A DNA stretch of 33,331 nt from JAGWJU01 sp035533295 (GTDB lineage: Bacteria > Elusimicrobiota > Elusimicrobia > UBA1565 > UBA9628): NCBI GenBank assembly GCA_035533295.1, contig DATLUA010000082.1, forward strand, positions 1 through 33,331, given 5' to 3'. Made by a program: the position numbers and the translations under genes. Of the stretch, positions 1 through 10,445 are shown piece after piece (position 1 is the first letter of the stretch; each line of letters begins with the position of its first letter). The notes under the pieces are model-generated. The model was not told where the DNA came from. It saw nothing but the letters and a program-made list of their open reading frames with translations, and did not search any database.

Positions 1-3000
1 CCCCGCGATGTCCTCGACGCTCAACGCCACCGTCGACACCCCGACGTTGTCCGCAGACACGCCGCTCAACGACCCCAGCGACCCGTAGAACGTGTTGTTC
101 ACCGGCGCGCTCACCACCGACGTCGGCGCCGTGTCGTCATATGTGAACGTCGAGGAGAAAGCGTTGCCGAAGGCTTCCAGGTTGGCGGGAATGGCGTTGT
201 CGGTCGAGGCCGCGGTGATGTAATAAGACGTCCCGGAAATCAGCCCGCCATTTCCGAGAGTCGGTAGCTGGGAGATATTGACGTCCCAACTCGATGAATA
301 GATATCCACGCCCGCGACCGGCAGGCCCAGCGTCACGACCGAACTATTCCAGCTGTTTCCGGTCCAGTACTGATCCGTATCCAGCCGTTCGATGCGGGCG
401 TTGACGGCCTGAATCATTCCCGGATTGGACGCCGGCCGATCCTGCACGGTTCCCGTAATCACGGGCAGAGCGTTGACGTAGCTCCCGTTCGCGGGCGCCA
501 CAACCGTCGTAACAGGCGGCTGCGAGTCATAAATAAATGTGTAGGTGGCGTAAGGAACCGAGTAGTTCGCCGCCAAGTCCTCGGCCCGCGCTTCCACGGA
601 GTACGTGGAGCCTTCGACGAACGGCACGGCCGCGGCCGTGCTCCAGCTGACTCCTCCCGGCGCCGAAAACCACGCCGAGTCCGCTTGGTTCGACGGCAAG
701 GTAAACGCCAGGCCGCCGCCCGGGTTGGCATAGGCCAGGGCGGTCACGTCGTAGGCTCGGACCTGGACCTGCGAGAGCGGCGCCTCGCCCACGGAGGCGT
801 TGCCCGCGATGGTGCCCACCTGGCTTTGCCGAGCGTTCTGCGGGCCGCTGGGCTGGGTGATGGAAACCGAAGGCGGCTTGGTGTCGTAAGTGAAGGTCAT
901 CGGCGCCGTCAAGGCTTCGATATTGCCCGCGGCTCCGCCCTGGGCCTTGTCCTCGGCCTGGACGGAGAGCTTGTAGGTCGTGCCGTCCTGCCAAGCCAGC
1001 GTGGAAACGTCCGCCGTGAAGCTCCAGGACGATCCGGCGACAAAATAAGTCGCCGTGCTCTGTCCAAAAACGTAGCCGGCGGTCCAGGTGCTTTGCTGCT
1101 GGTTCCAGTAGTCGTTGTCGGAGGCCCTCTGCAATTGAATGGAAATGCCGCCCGGGTCCAGGACGCCCGCAGAGATGCCATTGATGACCTGGTCCTGCGC
1201 CGTGCCGGTCGATATCGGCGGCGTGTTGAGGTAAGAGCCGTCCGAGGGGTAGCCCACGCTCGCGATGGGCGAGGACTCGTCGATGTAATAAAGCGCGGAT
1301 TGGCCGGGACTCTCCGCCAGGTTGACCGAGTTGTATCCGGTCTCGGTCACGGTGTAGCTGGTGTTGTTGATCCAGCTGGGAATGGTCTGCGTGCTGTAGA
1401 ACGGGAAGCTCCAGTTTCCGGCGGTGGGCGTCCCGTTCAAGGTCGCGTTCGCGGAGCCGCAGGACATCCAGCCGTTTCCGGCGTTGCCGCCCCAGCATTG
1501 CGGCGGGACCGTATCGTCGCGCGCAATTTGCAGATCCACGTAGGCCGTATTGCCGTTGGCCGTGCCTTGGATGTTGGCCAAGACGTTGTAGTAGATCAGT
1601 TTCTGCGGGATGGTGATCGCGGTGGCGGCCGGAGGCGGCTGATAGGTCACCCTGGCGTAGCCGGTGGCGCCGGCCGTGGGCAGCGGCGACTGGATGTTGC
1701 CCGCGTTGTCCACCGCCGTGGAAATGAGAATATAGTTGTCGTTGACCACCAGGGTCGCGTTGATGTTCACGGAACTGAAGCTCCAGTTGGTCCCGTTCCA
1801 AGAAGTCGCGTTCCACACCGGGACGAGGCTGCTCCAATTATTGCCCAGCGCGTCGTAATAATGGTTCTTTTGGGAATCCGAGTTGCTGGGCGCGTTCTGG
1901 ATGCTCAGGTAAACCGCGTTGACGCCCGAGGACGAGCCGTTGACCAGCAAATCCGTCGCCGTGCCCGAGATCGCCGCGAGGCTCGTCGCGATGCTCCCGT
2001 CCGCGGGGCTGGAGATGCCGGCCAGGGGCAGGCTGCCGTCGAAAACCAGAGTCGCGGCCGCGACATTGGTGTTCGGGAACACGCCCGTGTTGCCCGCGTT
2101 GTCCGCGGCCAGGACGCGCAGGACGTAAGTCCGGCCGTCGGGAGAAAGATCGCCCCGCGTCCAGTCGGAGGGCAGGGCGGTGAACACCCAGGACGACTGA
2201 TAGATGACGGCCGTGGTGCTGGTCTCCGTGCCCCAGGATTTGGTGTTGGCGTTCCACCACTGGCCGCCGCCCGAATGCACCCCGCCCGAGACATCCTCCA
2301 GCTCCACCAGAACTTGCTTGACGCCCGAGGGAATGAGGCCGCCGCCTCCGGGGGTGGGATCCGTGAACGTTCCCGAGGACAGCGCCACGCCCGCGGTGCT
2401 GATGTAGACCTCGGGCAAGGCGGGCACGCTCATGGTCACCGTGGGCGTGGTGCGGTCGATTAAGAACGTAGTCGTGGAAAACGTCGCTTGAACGTTGGCC
2501 AACATATCCGTGCCCTGGGGCACGATGGAATAGAGCCAGCCCTCGTTGGAGGCCCCGTTAAAAGCGGATTCCGGCAAGGCCGCCGCCTGCGTGCTCCAAT
2601 CCCCTATGCCGCCGATGCCTCCGGAAAGAAAGGTGGGGATGTTGAAAGCGCCCGGCATGCCGTTGACCCACGTAGAAAGATTCCAGTATTGCGTCGCGCC
2701 GGAGAGGCTGGTGCGGAAAAGCTTAAGGTCGACCTGCGTCACTCCGACGCCCTGGGTCCCGTCGGTCGATTGGTCGTCCGCGGTGCCCGCGAGGTCCTGC
2801 ACCGAACCGTTAATGTCGGCACCGCTGGCCGGGAAGGTGGAAATCGACGTCGGCGGGAAAAAGTCGATGTCCATCGTGTTGCCGCCGGACGCCGGCGCGC
2901 CGGACGGATAGGCGCTGTCGTTGCCGGCGCCGTCCACCGCGCGGACATAGAGCGTGTAGGCGTGCGGCTGGGTCAAGTTCGTGTTGATGTAGCTGGTTAA

Positions 3001-6000
3001 ATTGGCGTTGGTATAAACCCAGCTTGAAGAGTAAATATTCGCCGAGAGCCACGAGCCGCCGCCGAAAGCCGTGAAAGCCGAGCCGTTCCAAAAATTATGC
3101 GTTTGCACATCTTGGACCGCGATTTGGACGGCGGCGAGCCCCGCCGGATCGGACCATGTGCCCGTGGCCTGGGAGAAGCCGGTCAGATATTCATTATTCG
3201 CCGGCGACACCATGGCCGCGATGGGCACGGTGTCATACGTCACTGTATAGATCGCGGGCGAACTCAGGTTCCCGGAGTTGTCCTGCGCGCGCACTTCCAA
3301 ATCGTAGGTTTGCCCGCTGGCAAAGGCGCCGCTCAAGCTGTCGCCCGTGGCGCCGGGGTAGGTCCAGGAGCTGATATATAAGGAAGCGGAGCGCCAAACG
3401 GGCACGCCCGCGAAGGTGTAGGCGCTGCCGTTCCAGTCGGGGCCGGTCGCGGGATTGGTGGTGACGCGCACCTGCACTAAATTGACGCCCGACAAGTTGT
3501 CGGACATGGCGCCGGTCATGGAGGAGAGCGCGTCCACGTAGGAGCCGTTGGCGGGCCAGCTCAGCGTGACGGTCGGCGTGGTATCGTCCACGATGAAGGA
3601 GATGGGTCCGTCCCAGGCGCTCACGTTGCCGGTAGACGGGCTCACCGTCCCGTCCGCCAAGGTGGACGCGTCGTGCGCGCGGACCTGCAGATAGAACGTG
3701 GTGTCGCCCACCGCGGACCATTGCGCTTCGCTGGGCAGGGCCAGCAGTTTCCAGCTCGTGTTGCCGGGCAAGGTCAGCGTGGAGACGACCGTTGACCAGC
3801 TGCCGCCCGTCCAGTAATGCGTCGTGCCGGACTGCAGGTACCATAGCTGGATATCGATGCCGTCGGCGGCGTTCAAGCCCGAGGCCACGCCGTTGCTCGC
3901 CGGATCGCCGGCCGCGCCTGAAATGTTCTGGGCGGTGATGGTCGCCGAGGAATAGTCGGCCCCGGAGACGGGGAACCCGATGCTGACGTTGGGCGGCGTC
4001 TTGTCCACCGCGAAAGTGAAGGAGGAAAAATCAAGGCCGAAGGAGCGCTGCGTGTTGCCCGCTTGGTCCTGCGCGATGACGGTCAGGGTGTAGAGGCCGT
4101 CGGAAAAATATCCGTTGAAGACCTGCGTGGACGCGCCCGCGGAATAGCTCCAACCGCAGGTCTGGCCCGCGCAGGCCACGGTCTGCGTGGAGGGCGCCGG
4201 GCTGGTGAAGGCCGAGCCGTTGAAGTAGCCGCCGTTGGTCTGATCTTGCAGCAGGACGCCCACCTGCGCCAGGCCCGAAGGCGAACTGTGGGGGTCCGCG
4301 GGGTACGGGTTTGGATCGATGGCGGTTCCGGAAATAGACGGCAGGAAGTTGACGTAAACGGGCGGCGGGATGGGAACCGTGACCGCGGCCGTGGGCACGG
4401 TCACGTCCCAGCGGAATGTGGAGCCGACGCCCGCGGCCGAGCCCGCGTTGCCGGCCAAGTCCGAGGCGAAGAGATCGACCTGGTACTGGTAGCCGTCCTT
4501 GAAAACGTTGTTATTCTGCAGGTACGAGGTGGTGTAGGTGAAAAGCCCGCCGCCCTGCGCGGCGGCGCCCAATTGGGTCCCGGTCCCGCCGCTGGCGACG
4601 AAGGTGGAGAGCGACTCGGACCACTGGTCGTTGTCGGCCACGCGGGTGATGGTGAAATACACGCCGCCGACGTTGAGGCTGTTGGCCTGGTTGGGCGCGG
4701 TCGGGTCGTTGATGGTGCCCGACAAGGTCGAGAGCGCGCCGGCGCGGTAAGCGCCGCCGTCCGCGGGCAGGGTCACCGCGACGACGGGGGCCGAGGAATC
4801 GACGACGAAAATATCGTGGTCCAAGCAGTTGGAAGGCGTGGCCAAGGCGCAGGAGTTGGACGAGCACGATCCGCCCGTGGCGTTGCAGACCACCAGCCCG
4901 ACGAAGTAATTGTGGTTGACCTGCCAGTTTCCGGAGCCGAAAACGTCGCTCCAGGCGTTTCCGGAGATGGCGCCCGCGTGCGCGATGGTGCTCACGTTGA
5001 CCCAGGCGTTTTGGAAGCTGGACCAATACTGCTGGGTGTCGGTGTCCTCAAGCACCAGCCAGGCGTCCGTGCCGCCCTGGGCCGTGCCCGAGATGGTCGC
5101 CAAGTTGCCCGGCTCGTACCACGGGAACGTGGCGTCGGCGGGGGACGGGGTTTGGATGTGCCCGGCCGCGGAGCCGCCCACGAACTTGAACTGCACGTGG
5201 TTGGAATTGGCCGCGTCCGAGGCCGCCGGCGTCTCCGCGTTGTTGACCACGTCGGTCGAGTAGGCCAGGACGTTGTAGAACTGCCCGCTGGTCCAGCCCA
5301 CGCCCGTGGTGGAGAGGCTCCAGGTGCATTGGCTGTTGATGCCGGACGGGCAACTGGGCGTCACCGGGAACCATGCCGGATTGGTCCCGCTAAAGCTGCC
5401 TCCGCTCAAGGACGTTAAGTAGCTCCCGGACGCGCACGCGCCGGTGTTGGATTGGCAGATGGCGATGTAGGTCATGCCCAAGCCCGCGTTGTTGCCGGAA
5501 CCGGCCGGGATATCCTGCGCCGTCCCCGAAAGAGAGGCGACGCTGTTTTGATTGCTGCCGTCGGCCGGGCTCTGGATGACGGTCGCCGGCGCCGAGGAGT
5601 CCCACTGGAAGAAATGGACGTTGGCGTAGGAGCCCGGCGTCGCGTCCTGGGAAATCTGGACGTTCGGCGGTCCCTCCACGTTGCCGGCGGGGTTGCCGTT
5701 GGCGTTCACCGCGCTGTCGATGCCCTCGGAGCGGATGCGGTATTGGTGTCCGCTGGTCAGGTTGCCGCCGCTGATCAGGCTCGCGATGGAGAACGTCCAT
5801 GTGGAGTAGCTGGGATTGCCGTTCAAGGGGATGTTGGCGAGATTAAAGACGCTGGAGTTGGTGGCTTCCTCCAGCCACTGCGATCCGGTCCAATATTTGC
5901 ATTGCGAATACGAATTCAAGATGCAGTCGGTCTCGTCCCGGATTTCCACCTTGACCTCGGAAAGCCCCGCCGCGTCGGCCGAGCTCCTGACTTGAACGTA

Positions 6001-8340
6001 GGAAGGATTATCGACGGCCGTTCCGGTCAGGTTGGGCAGGGTATAAGGCGCCACGTCGGAGTACCAGTTTTGATCGATGGGGGCCGACACGGTCGACGAC
6101 GGCGGCACCACGTCGTACTCGAACGCGATTTTGGCCGTTCCCGAGGACTCGATGTTCTCCACGGACGGCGTGGAGGAGACCACCTCGTTTTGCACGTTGT
6201 CCTCGCTCCAGGCGTAGACCAAAAAGCGGTCCGCGGGCGGGCTTTCCGCCGCGATGGGCGTCCAGAAGCTCGCGGGGATGTTGTAGGCCCAGGTGTTGGG
6301 GCTCACGCCCGTGTTGAGGCCGGTCGCGATGTCCGCGCGCGCCGGGGACCAACCGCTGGAGGTCCACCACTGCCCATCCGATTGCCGCTGAATGCCGACG
6401 AAGGTTTTAAAAACTCCGGCATTGTAGGGCGAGGGCGCGTCGGCCGCGGTTCCCGAGATGGAGCTGATTTCCACGGAGAACGACTCGTTGGCGGACGGCG
6501 CCGAGACCGCGGTCACGGGCGCGGAGGAATCGTAGGTGAAGACCGTGGTGGAGTAGCTCACCTGCACGTTTCCCGCGTTATCGACGGCGCGGGTGATGAG
6601 CTCGAACTCGTGGCCGTCGACGCTTGTCCAGGGAATGCCCGTGGCGTGCCACACCTCCCACTGGAGATCCGCGCCCGTCATGGTGGTCCCGGCCACGTTC
6701 CAGGGCGGGCTGTCGCCCACGTTCAAGGCGTAGAACGCCGGCGGCAGGTCGCCCGCGTAGCTGCCGCTGTTGCCGGGCGCGGTGTCGGCCGAGAACCAGA
6801 AGTTGGCGCAGGTGTCGATGTTGGCGGGCAGCGGCGTGCCGCAGTTGGCCACGTCCGCCAACTGGTATTCCTCGTATTGGATGCCGGCCGTGCCGCCGCC
6901 GTCCTGCGCCGTGCCGAAGAGATCGCTGACCGAAACGTGGCCGTTCCCGTCGTCGCCGAAGGCGTTGGGCAAGGCGCCGGCGGTGGGGAAAATCTGCGCC
7001 GAGAGCGGCGGCAGGTTGGTGAAGTTGAAGAAGCCGACGAAGGCCGGAGGGGCGCCGCCGCTGCCGTTGGGGTCCGCGGCGTCCGCGCCGTTGTTTCCGG
7101 CGCAGTTGCCGCCCGGCTGGGCCGAGTCGCAGACGTAGACCGCCAGGCGGTATTTGTGCCCGGACAGGAAGGGAACGCCGGAAATCGCGTCCTGCCAGGT
7201 TTTCAAGGAGTTGTTGGCCGTGAACGGGATATACCAGTAGTTGTCCGCGGCATTGGCCGTGGCGGCGGTGAAGGTGTCGGCCGCGGTCAAAAACTGGTTG
7301 GCGGAAAGCCCGCTGGAAACGTCCGAAATCTGCACGTAGACGTTGATGGTGTTGACCACGGCCAGGACCGCGTCGTCGACGCCCCCGCCCGCCGAGGCGA
7401 AGGAGTTGAGCCACGTGGGCGCCGCCGAGCTTTGGCTGATGAGGGGGGCCGTCACCGTGACCGTGGGGTTCGTGACGTCGTAGAAAAAGCTCTCCGAGGC
7501 CGGCGGGCTGGTCTGCGCTCCGAAGGCGTCGGCCGCCTTGGCCTTGATGGTGTATTGCCGGCCGTTGCTGAAGGTCGGAAGCCGGGGAAACGTGGCCGCG
7601 TTGATGGCGGGAAGATTCACGGGCGCCAGGGGCGGATAATATTCCATGGTCATGCTCGCGGAATTGGTCGTGATGTAGATGTCTCCGGGAACGGCGCTCC
7701 AGGAGGAGCCGGTCCAGGAAAAGGTGTTGGTGTCCTCGATGAGCACGGCGGCCTGGACGAGGCCGGCTCCCTCCAGGCCGCCGGTCAAGGCGTCGTCGAA
7801 GGAAAGCCCGATGTAGTTGACGCCGGCGGCGTTGACCACCAGATCGCTGGGCAGGGGATTATTGATCTGCGCCGAGGGCCGCGCGCCCTGCGCCACGACG
7901 TCCATCGTCGAGACGGGATAGGACCAGCCGTTGTCCGCGGTTCTGCCGCGGTAAAACAAGGCGTAGCTCGCGCCGTCGCTTTGTCCCGAGGCCGCCCAGC
8001 CCGCGTAGGACCAGGGGCTGCCGGCGCCCGCGCCGATCCATTCGGACTCGGAGGCCGGCGCGGAAAACGACGTGGGGGATTGGAAGCCCTGAAGGGCGTC
8101 GTTCCAGAAATCGCCGGCGCCGACGCCGCTTAACCGCTCGATTTTGACCTGGGAGATGGAGAGGCCGGTCTGCCCCGCGGCCGGCAAGTAGCTCGCCGCG
8201 CCTTGGATTTGCGCGACGGACGTGTCGTAGTCGACGACGTAGCCGTTCAAATTATTCGCGATGAGCCCCCCGCCCGCGGGCGGGGCATAGGCCACGTTCT
8301 CCCAGCCCGGGGAAAAATTCCCGGCGCCGATGCCCGAGTC
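1..8340 (-). repeat. Tandem array of about 19 diverged Ig-like repeats inside the giant gene
   Basis: Repeat boundaries were placed by the linker consensus (T)F-x-[YVW]-D-x-x-x-P. On the plus strand these fall near positions 140, 525, 885, 1275, 1635, 2045, 2450, 2860, 3230, 3585, 4010, 4405, 4795, 5190, 5605, 6105, 6525, 6990 and 7460, a spacing of about 350-505 bases. Each unit usually runs: linker, Pro-rich strand, SGTAxD turn, SGVxxVxVxIQD strand, YWxGxxW, SWxY strand, LTxGxxYxLxVRAxDxAGN. The repeats are conserved at protein level but clearly diverged at DNA level, so this is an old array and not a recent slippage product. Boundaries are approximate because they were read by eye. Confidence 0.85.
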
Positions 8341-10443
8341 CGGCGACGGATACGTGATCGTGGCCGTGGGGAGAGTCACGGTGAAGGTGGACGAAATCGC
8401 GGCGGAGGCCTGCCCGTCCGCGTTGACCACGGTGACGCCGTAGACGCCCTGGGCGGCGGCCGTGCTCACGTTCAAGTTGGCGGTGAACTGCCAGGTGGAG
8501 CCGTAGGTCACGGAGGCGACCGAGACGCCCGCGGCGATAGCCACCGACGCGGCTTTGCCCGCGCCGGGCCAGTTCTCGAAATTGGCGCCCGTCACCACGA
8601 GCTGCGCCGTGGGCCGGCAGGGGATGAGGCTCCCGGGATAGGAGTTGGACGCGCAGTCCGGGACCCCAGGCTCGACGCCGGCGGAGCCGGACGAGCGGCC
8701 GACCATGAAGACGCCGCTTAAAACCGGCGGCGGAATGGTGAGCGCGCCCGGAACCAGCTTGACTTGCCCGTCGGGGTTGCTCACCTGCAGATCATAAACG
8801 CCGCCGGGCACGGTGACCCCATGGACCACGATGGAGGCGCGCAGGTCGTCGGCGTCCACGAACGTGGTCGAGGTGACCGTGATGTCGGTCTGCGGGTTTC
8901 CGGAGCCGTCCAATATCTGCACGCTTGAATTCAAGGCGCCCAATTTAAAATAGGTCCCGCCGCCGCCGTCATAAATCAGCAGATCGTAGGCGTTGGTGGA
9001 ATAAGGAGCGGTCGCGGGCGAGGAGCTGATGCTGGCCACCGCGGGGCCGGGCAGGGTGGAATCGATGATCTCGTCGAAGGTGACGCCCGAGGCCCCGTTC
9101 CAAATCACGGGAATGGGGTATGGGGAGTCAACCGAGCGCGGCGCGGAGGGGTAGGTGTCGCCGCCCCCGGAATCCCGCCAATTCGCGACGATGCTCCAGT
9201 TGGTGTTGGTCTGGCAGTTGGTCGGGGTGGTCAGCGGGCAAGAGGCGTAGTTCAGCGAATCATACGAAGACTGGTAGACGATGAAGAGCTCGGGCGTGGC
9301 CGCGTTGACATAAGTGATGGAGGGCGCGCCGCAGGGCGCGCTCACGCTGCCTCCGCAGGCGTCTATGACCGCGGCGCCGGACCAAGAATTGTAGCCCGTG
9401 CGCTCCCTGTAATCCACGCCGCCGGCGCCATCGATGTAGGCCGCATGGACGTAGGAGGACGTCGGATCCCAGGTCGTGGACTGGCCCGGCTGCGGGGCGA
9501 CGGTTCCTCCGCTGTTGGTGCAGGCGATCTCCTTGGCTTTATACGTGCCGCCGCTGGTGTAGCTGGTGGCGCGGAAATTACCGGTGTTGTCCGCCCGGTC
9601 GTTTTGCTCGATGACGACATTGGAGGCGCCGTTGCCGCCGTCGTTGACCGCGGCCAAAACGCCGTACTGCAGGCGTGCCGGCGAGGCGTTGGTCTCGTTG
9701 CACGAGCCGGCGTTCGAGTCCGGAGCGGCGGTGACTCCGCCGGTAAAGGTTCCGTTGGCGCTCATGCCGAGATAACCCAAGGTCGAGGTGTACCAGTTCG
9801 TGTTGCCCACCTTGGCGTCGCAGAGCGCATCGACCGTGCCGCCGGGGTCCAAAACGATGTCCACGCCGCCTCCGGCAAGGCAGCCGCTGCTGTTGTTCCC
9901 CGCCACCTTGCCCACGGGCTGCTTATGGGTGGCGCCGTTCCAGGAGATGGTTCCGTCCGCGTTCAGGCCCCCCGAGTTGAGGTAAATATAGTTTTCGGCG
10001 CCCACGGGAGAGCCGGTCCACTGGGTGTTGGGATCGGCCGCGACCGCGTAGACCGTGCTGGAGGCCTGGTTGTAATAGACGCTGCCGTGCATTTCGTTCG
10101 CGTCGCTCCAGGGAGTGGTGTTGGGGTTGGCCGCGGCGTAACCCGTGGAGATCGCCACGCCCTCGGTGAGCCACTGGCCGGTGTTCGGATTGTAGGCTTG
10201 GTAGGAGAGCCCGCCGTTGGTCTCGAAGAACGTCCAGACCAGGCCGTGGCCCTCGTCGTAAAAAGTTTTGCGGCTGCCGGTCAGGGCCGTGTCCAGGGCG
10301 TCCGCCGCGCCCACCACCTGCTCGGCCGCCCGGGCGGGCGCGGGCGAGAAAAGCGCGGAAAACCACAGGCCCGCGGCGGCCAGCAGGACGCTCCGGGCCG
10401 CGGCCAAGGCCGCCGTCCGACCGCCGCGCCCCGCCGCGCGCAT
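1..10443 (-). CDS. Giant secreted Ig-like repeat surface protein (3' end beyond window)
   Basis: One reading frame stays open from the ATG at 10443 to the left edge, 3,481 codons with no stop, so the C-terminus is not visible. The start is supported by a GGGGGGAG ribosome-binding stretch inside the end of the preceding gene and a two-base gap to its stop (TGA-AG-ATG), which suggests coupled translation. Residues 1-38 form a signal peptide ending PAPARAA. Residues about 45-460 are rich in Trp, Tyr, Gly and Asn with short beta-like blocks, as in BNR/propeller heads. Residues about 466-700 hold two IPT/TIG-like domains. From about residue 700 there are about 19 Ig-like repeats of about 135 residues, with linkers such as FTYDSSAP and cores such as SGTAxD, YWxGxxW and VRAxDxAGN. 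Lysine is scarce. A role as adhesin, stalk or surface-layer component is inference; no catalytic motif was recognised. Confidence 0.93.
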   Translation of the reverse strand, partial: MRAAGRGGRTAALAAARSVLLAAAGLWFSALFSPAPARAAEQVVGAADALDTALTGSRKTFYDEGHGLVWTFFETNGGLSYQAYNPNTGQWLTEGVAISTGYAAANPNTTPWSDANEMHGSVYYNQASSTVYAVAADPNTQWTGSPVGAENYIYLNSGGLNADGTISWNGATHKQPVGKVAGNNSSGCLAGGGVDIVLDPGGTVDALCDAKVGNTNWYTSTLGYLGMSANGTFTGGVTAAPDSNAGSCNETNASPARLQYGVLAAVNDGGNGASNVVIEQNDRADNTGNFRATSYTSGGTYKAKEIACTNSGGTVAPQPGQSTTWDPTSSYVHAAYIDGAGGVDYRERTGYNSWSGAAVIDACGGSVSAPCGAPSITYVNAATPELFIVYQSSYDSLNYASCPLTTPTNCQTNTNWSIVANWRDSGGGDTYPSAPRSVDSPYPIPVIWNGASGVTFDEIIDSTLPGPAVASISSSPATAPYSTNAYDLLIYDGGGGTYFKLGALNSSVQILDGSGNPQTDITVTSTTFVDADDLRASIVVHGVTVPGGVYDLQVSNPDGQVKLVPGALTIPPPVLSGVFMVGRSSGSAGVEPGVPDCASNSYPGSLIPCRPTAQLVVTGANFENWPGAGKAASVAIAAGVSVASVTYGSTWQFTANLNVSTAAAQGVYGVTVVNADGQASAAISSTFTVTLPTATITYPSPDSGIGAGNFSPGWENVAYAPPAGGGLIANNLNGYVVDYDTSVAQIQGAASYLPAAGQTGLSISQVKIERLSGVGAGDFWNDALQGFQSPTSFSAPASESEWIGAGAGSPWSYAGWAASGQSDGASYALFYRGRTADNGWSYPVSTMDVVAQGARPSAQINNPLPSDLVVNAAGVNYIGLSFDDALTGGLEGAGLVQAAVLIEDTNTFSWTGSSWSAVPGDIYITTNSASMTMEYYPPLAPVNLPAINAATFPRLPTFSNGRQYTIKAKAADAFGAQTSPPASESFFYDVTNPTVTVTAPLISQSSAAPTWLNSFASAGGGVDDAVLAVVNTINVYVQISDVSSGLSANQFLTAADTFTAATANAADNYWYIPFTANNSLKTWQDAISGVPFLSGHKYRLAVYVCDSAQPGGNCAGNNGADAADPNGSGGAPPAFVGFFNFTNLPPLSAQIFPTAGALPNAFGDDGNGHVSVSDLFGTAQDGGGTAGIQYEEYQLADVANCGTPLPANIDTCANFWFSADTAPGNSGSYAGDLPPAFYALNVGDSPPWNVAGTTMTGADLQWEVWHATGIPWTSVDGHEFELITRAVDNAGNVQVSYSTTVFTYDSSAPVTAVSAPSANESFSVEISSISGTAADAPSPYNAGVFKTFVGIQRQSDGQWWTSSGWSPARADIATGLNTGVSPNTWAYNIPASFWTPIAAESPPADRFLVYAWSEDNVQNEVVSSTPSVENIESSGTAKIAFEYDVVPPSSTVSAPIDQNWYSDVAPYTLPNLTGTAVDNPSYVQVRSSADAAGLSEVKVEIRDETDCILNSYSQCKYWTGSQWLEEATNSSVFNLANIPLNGNPSYSTWTFSIASLISGGNLTSGHQYRIRSEGIDSAVNANGNPAGNVEGPPNVQISQDATPGSYANVHFFQWDSSAPATVIQSPADGSNQNSVASLSGTAQDIPAGSGNNAGLGMTYIAICQSNTGACASGSYLTSLSGGSFSGTNPAWFPVTPSCPSGINSQCTWSLSTTGVGWTSGQFYNVLAYSTDVVNNAETPAASDAANSNHVQFKFVGGSAAGHIQTPSPADATFPWYEPGNLATISGTAQGGTDAWLVLEDTDTQQYWSSFQNAWVNVSTIAHAGAISGNAWSDVFGSGNWQVNHNYFVGLVVCNATGGSCSSNSCALATPSNCLDHDIFVVDSSAPVVAVTLPADGGAYRAGALSTLSGTINDPTAPNQANSLNVGGVYFTITRVADNDQWSESLSTFVASGGTGTQLGAAAQGGGLFTYTTSYLQNNNVFKDGYQYQVDLFASDLAGNAGSAAGVGSTFRWDVTVPTAAVTVPIPPPVYVNFLPSISGTAIDPNPYPADPHSSPSGLAQVGVLLQDQTNGGYFNGSAFTSPAPSTQTVACAGQTCGWSYSAGASTQVFNGYFSDGLYTLTVIAQDQAGNTQRSFGLDFSSFTFAVDKTPPNVSIGFPVSGADYSSATITAQNISGAAGDPASNGVASGLNAADGIDIQLWYLQSGTTHYWTGGSWSTVVSTLTLPGNTSWKLLALPSEAQWSAVGDTTFYLQVRAHDASTLADGTVSPSTGNVSAWDGPISFIVDDTTPTVTLSWPANGSYVDALSSMTGAMSDNLSGVNLVQVRVTTNPATGPDWNGSAYTFAGVPVWRSASLYISSWTYPGATGDSLSGAFASGQTYDLEVRAQDNSGNLSSPAIYTVTYDTVPIAAMVSPANNEYLTGFSQATGTWSDPAGLAAVQIAVQDVQTHNFWNGSAFTAFGGGSWLSANIYSSSWVYTNANLTSYINTNLTQPHAYTLYVRAVDGAGNDSAYPSGAPASGGNTMDIDFFPPTSISTFPASGADINGSVQDLAGTADDQSTDGTQGVGVTQVDLKLFRTSLSGATQYWNLSTWVNGMPGAFNIPTFLSGGIGGIGDWSTQAAALPESAFNGASNEGWLYSIVPQGTDMLANVQATFSTTTFLIDRTTPTVTMSVPALPEVYISTAGVALSSGTFTDPTPGGGGLIPSGVKQVLVELEDVSGGVHSGGGQWWNANTKSWGTETSTTAVIYQSSWVFTALPSDWTRGDLSPDGRTYVLRVLAADNAGNTGVFPNTNVAAATLVFDGSLPLAGISSPADGSIATSLAAISGTATDLLVNGSSSGVNAVYLSIQNAPSNSDSQKNHYYDALGNNWSSLVPVWNATSWNGTNWSFSSVNINATLVVNDNYILISTAVDNAGNIQSPLPTAGATGYARVTYQPPPAATAITIPQKLIYYNVLANIQGTANGNTAYVDLQIARDDTVPPQCWGGNAGNGWMSCGSANATLNGTPTAGNWSFPFYSTQTIPSWINNTSYTVTETGYNSVNLAESPGQSALYYIDESSPIASVGYPSDGSYLNTPPISTGTAQDQVINGISAGVLDPGGISIQLQRASDNDYWNQQQSTWTAGYVFGQSTATYFVAGSSWSFTADVSTLAWQDGTTYKLSVQAEDKAQGGAAGNIEALTAPMTFTYDTKPPSVSITQPSGPQNARQSQVGTIAGNASVGEAPLSQVQVRAYDVTALAYANPGGGLAFTLPSNQADSAWFSAPGGVSWSTAAAVPFVEGSTYSVEARAEDLAANYSVPYATYTFIYDSQPPVTTVVAPANGSYVNALPVITGTVQDRPASNPGMIQAVNARIERLDTDQYWTGNSWNSSVVTLGLPVAGVDIYSSSWDVNISQLPTLGNGGLISGTSYYITAASTDNAIPANLEAFGNAFSSTFTYDDTAPTSVVSAPVNNTFYGSLGSLSGVSADNVGVSTVALSVEDIAG

Positions 10444-10445
10444 CT

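Noticed and set aside
5452..8133. 893-codon open frame on the plus strand, with others at 685-2463, 4063-5418 and 9445-10644
   Set aside because: They are antisense shadows of the giant minus-strand gene. Their translations are Arg/Gly/Val/Ala-rich with no domain logic, while the minus frame gives coherent Ig-like repeats throughout.
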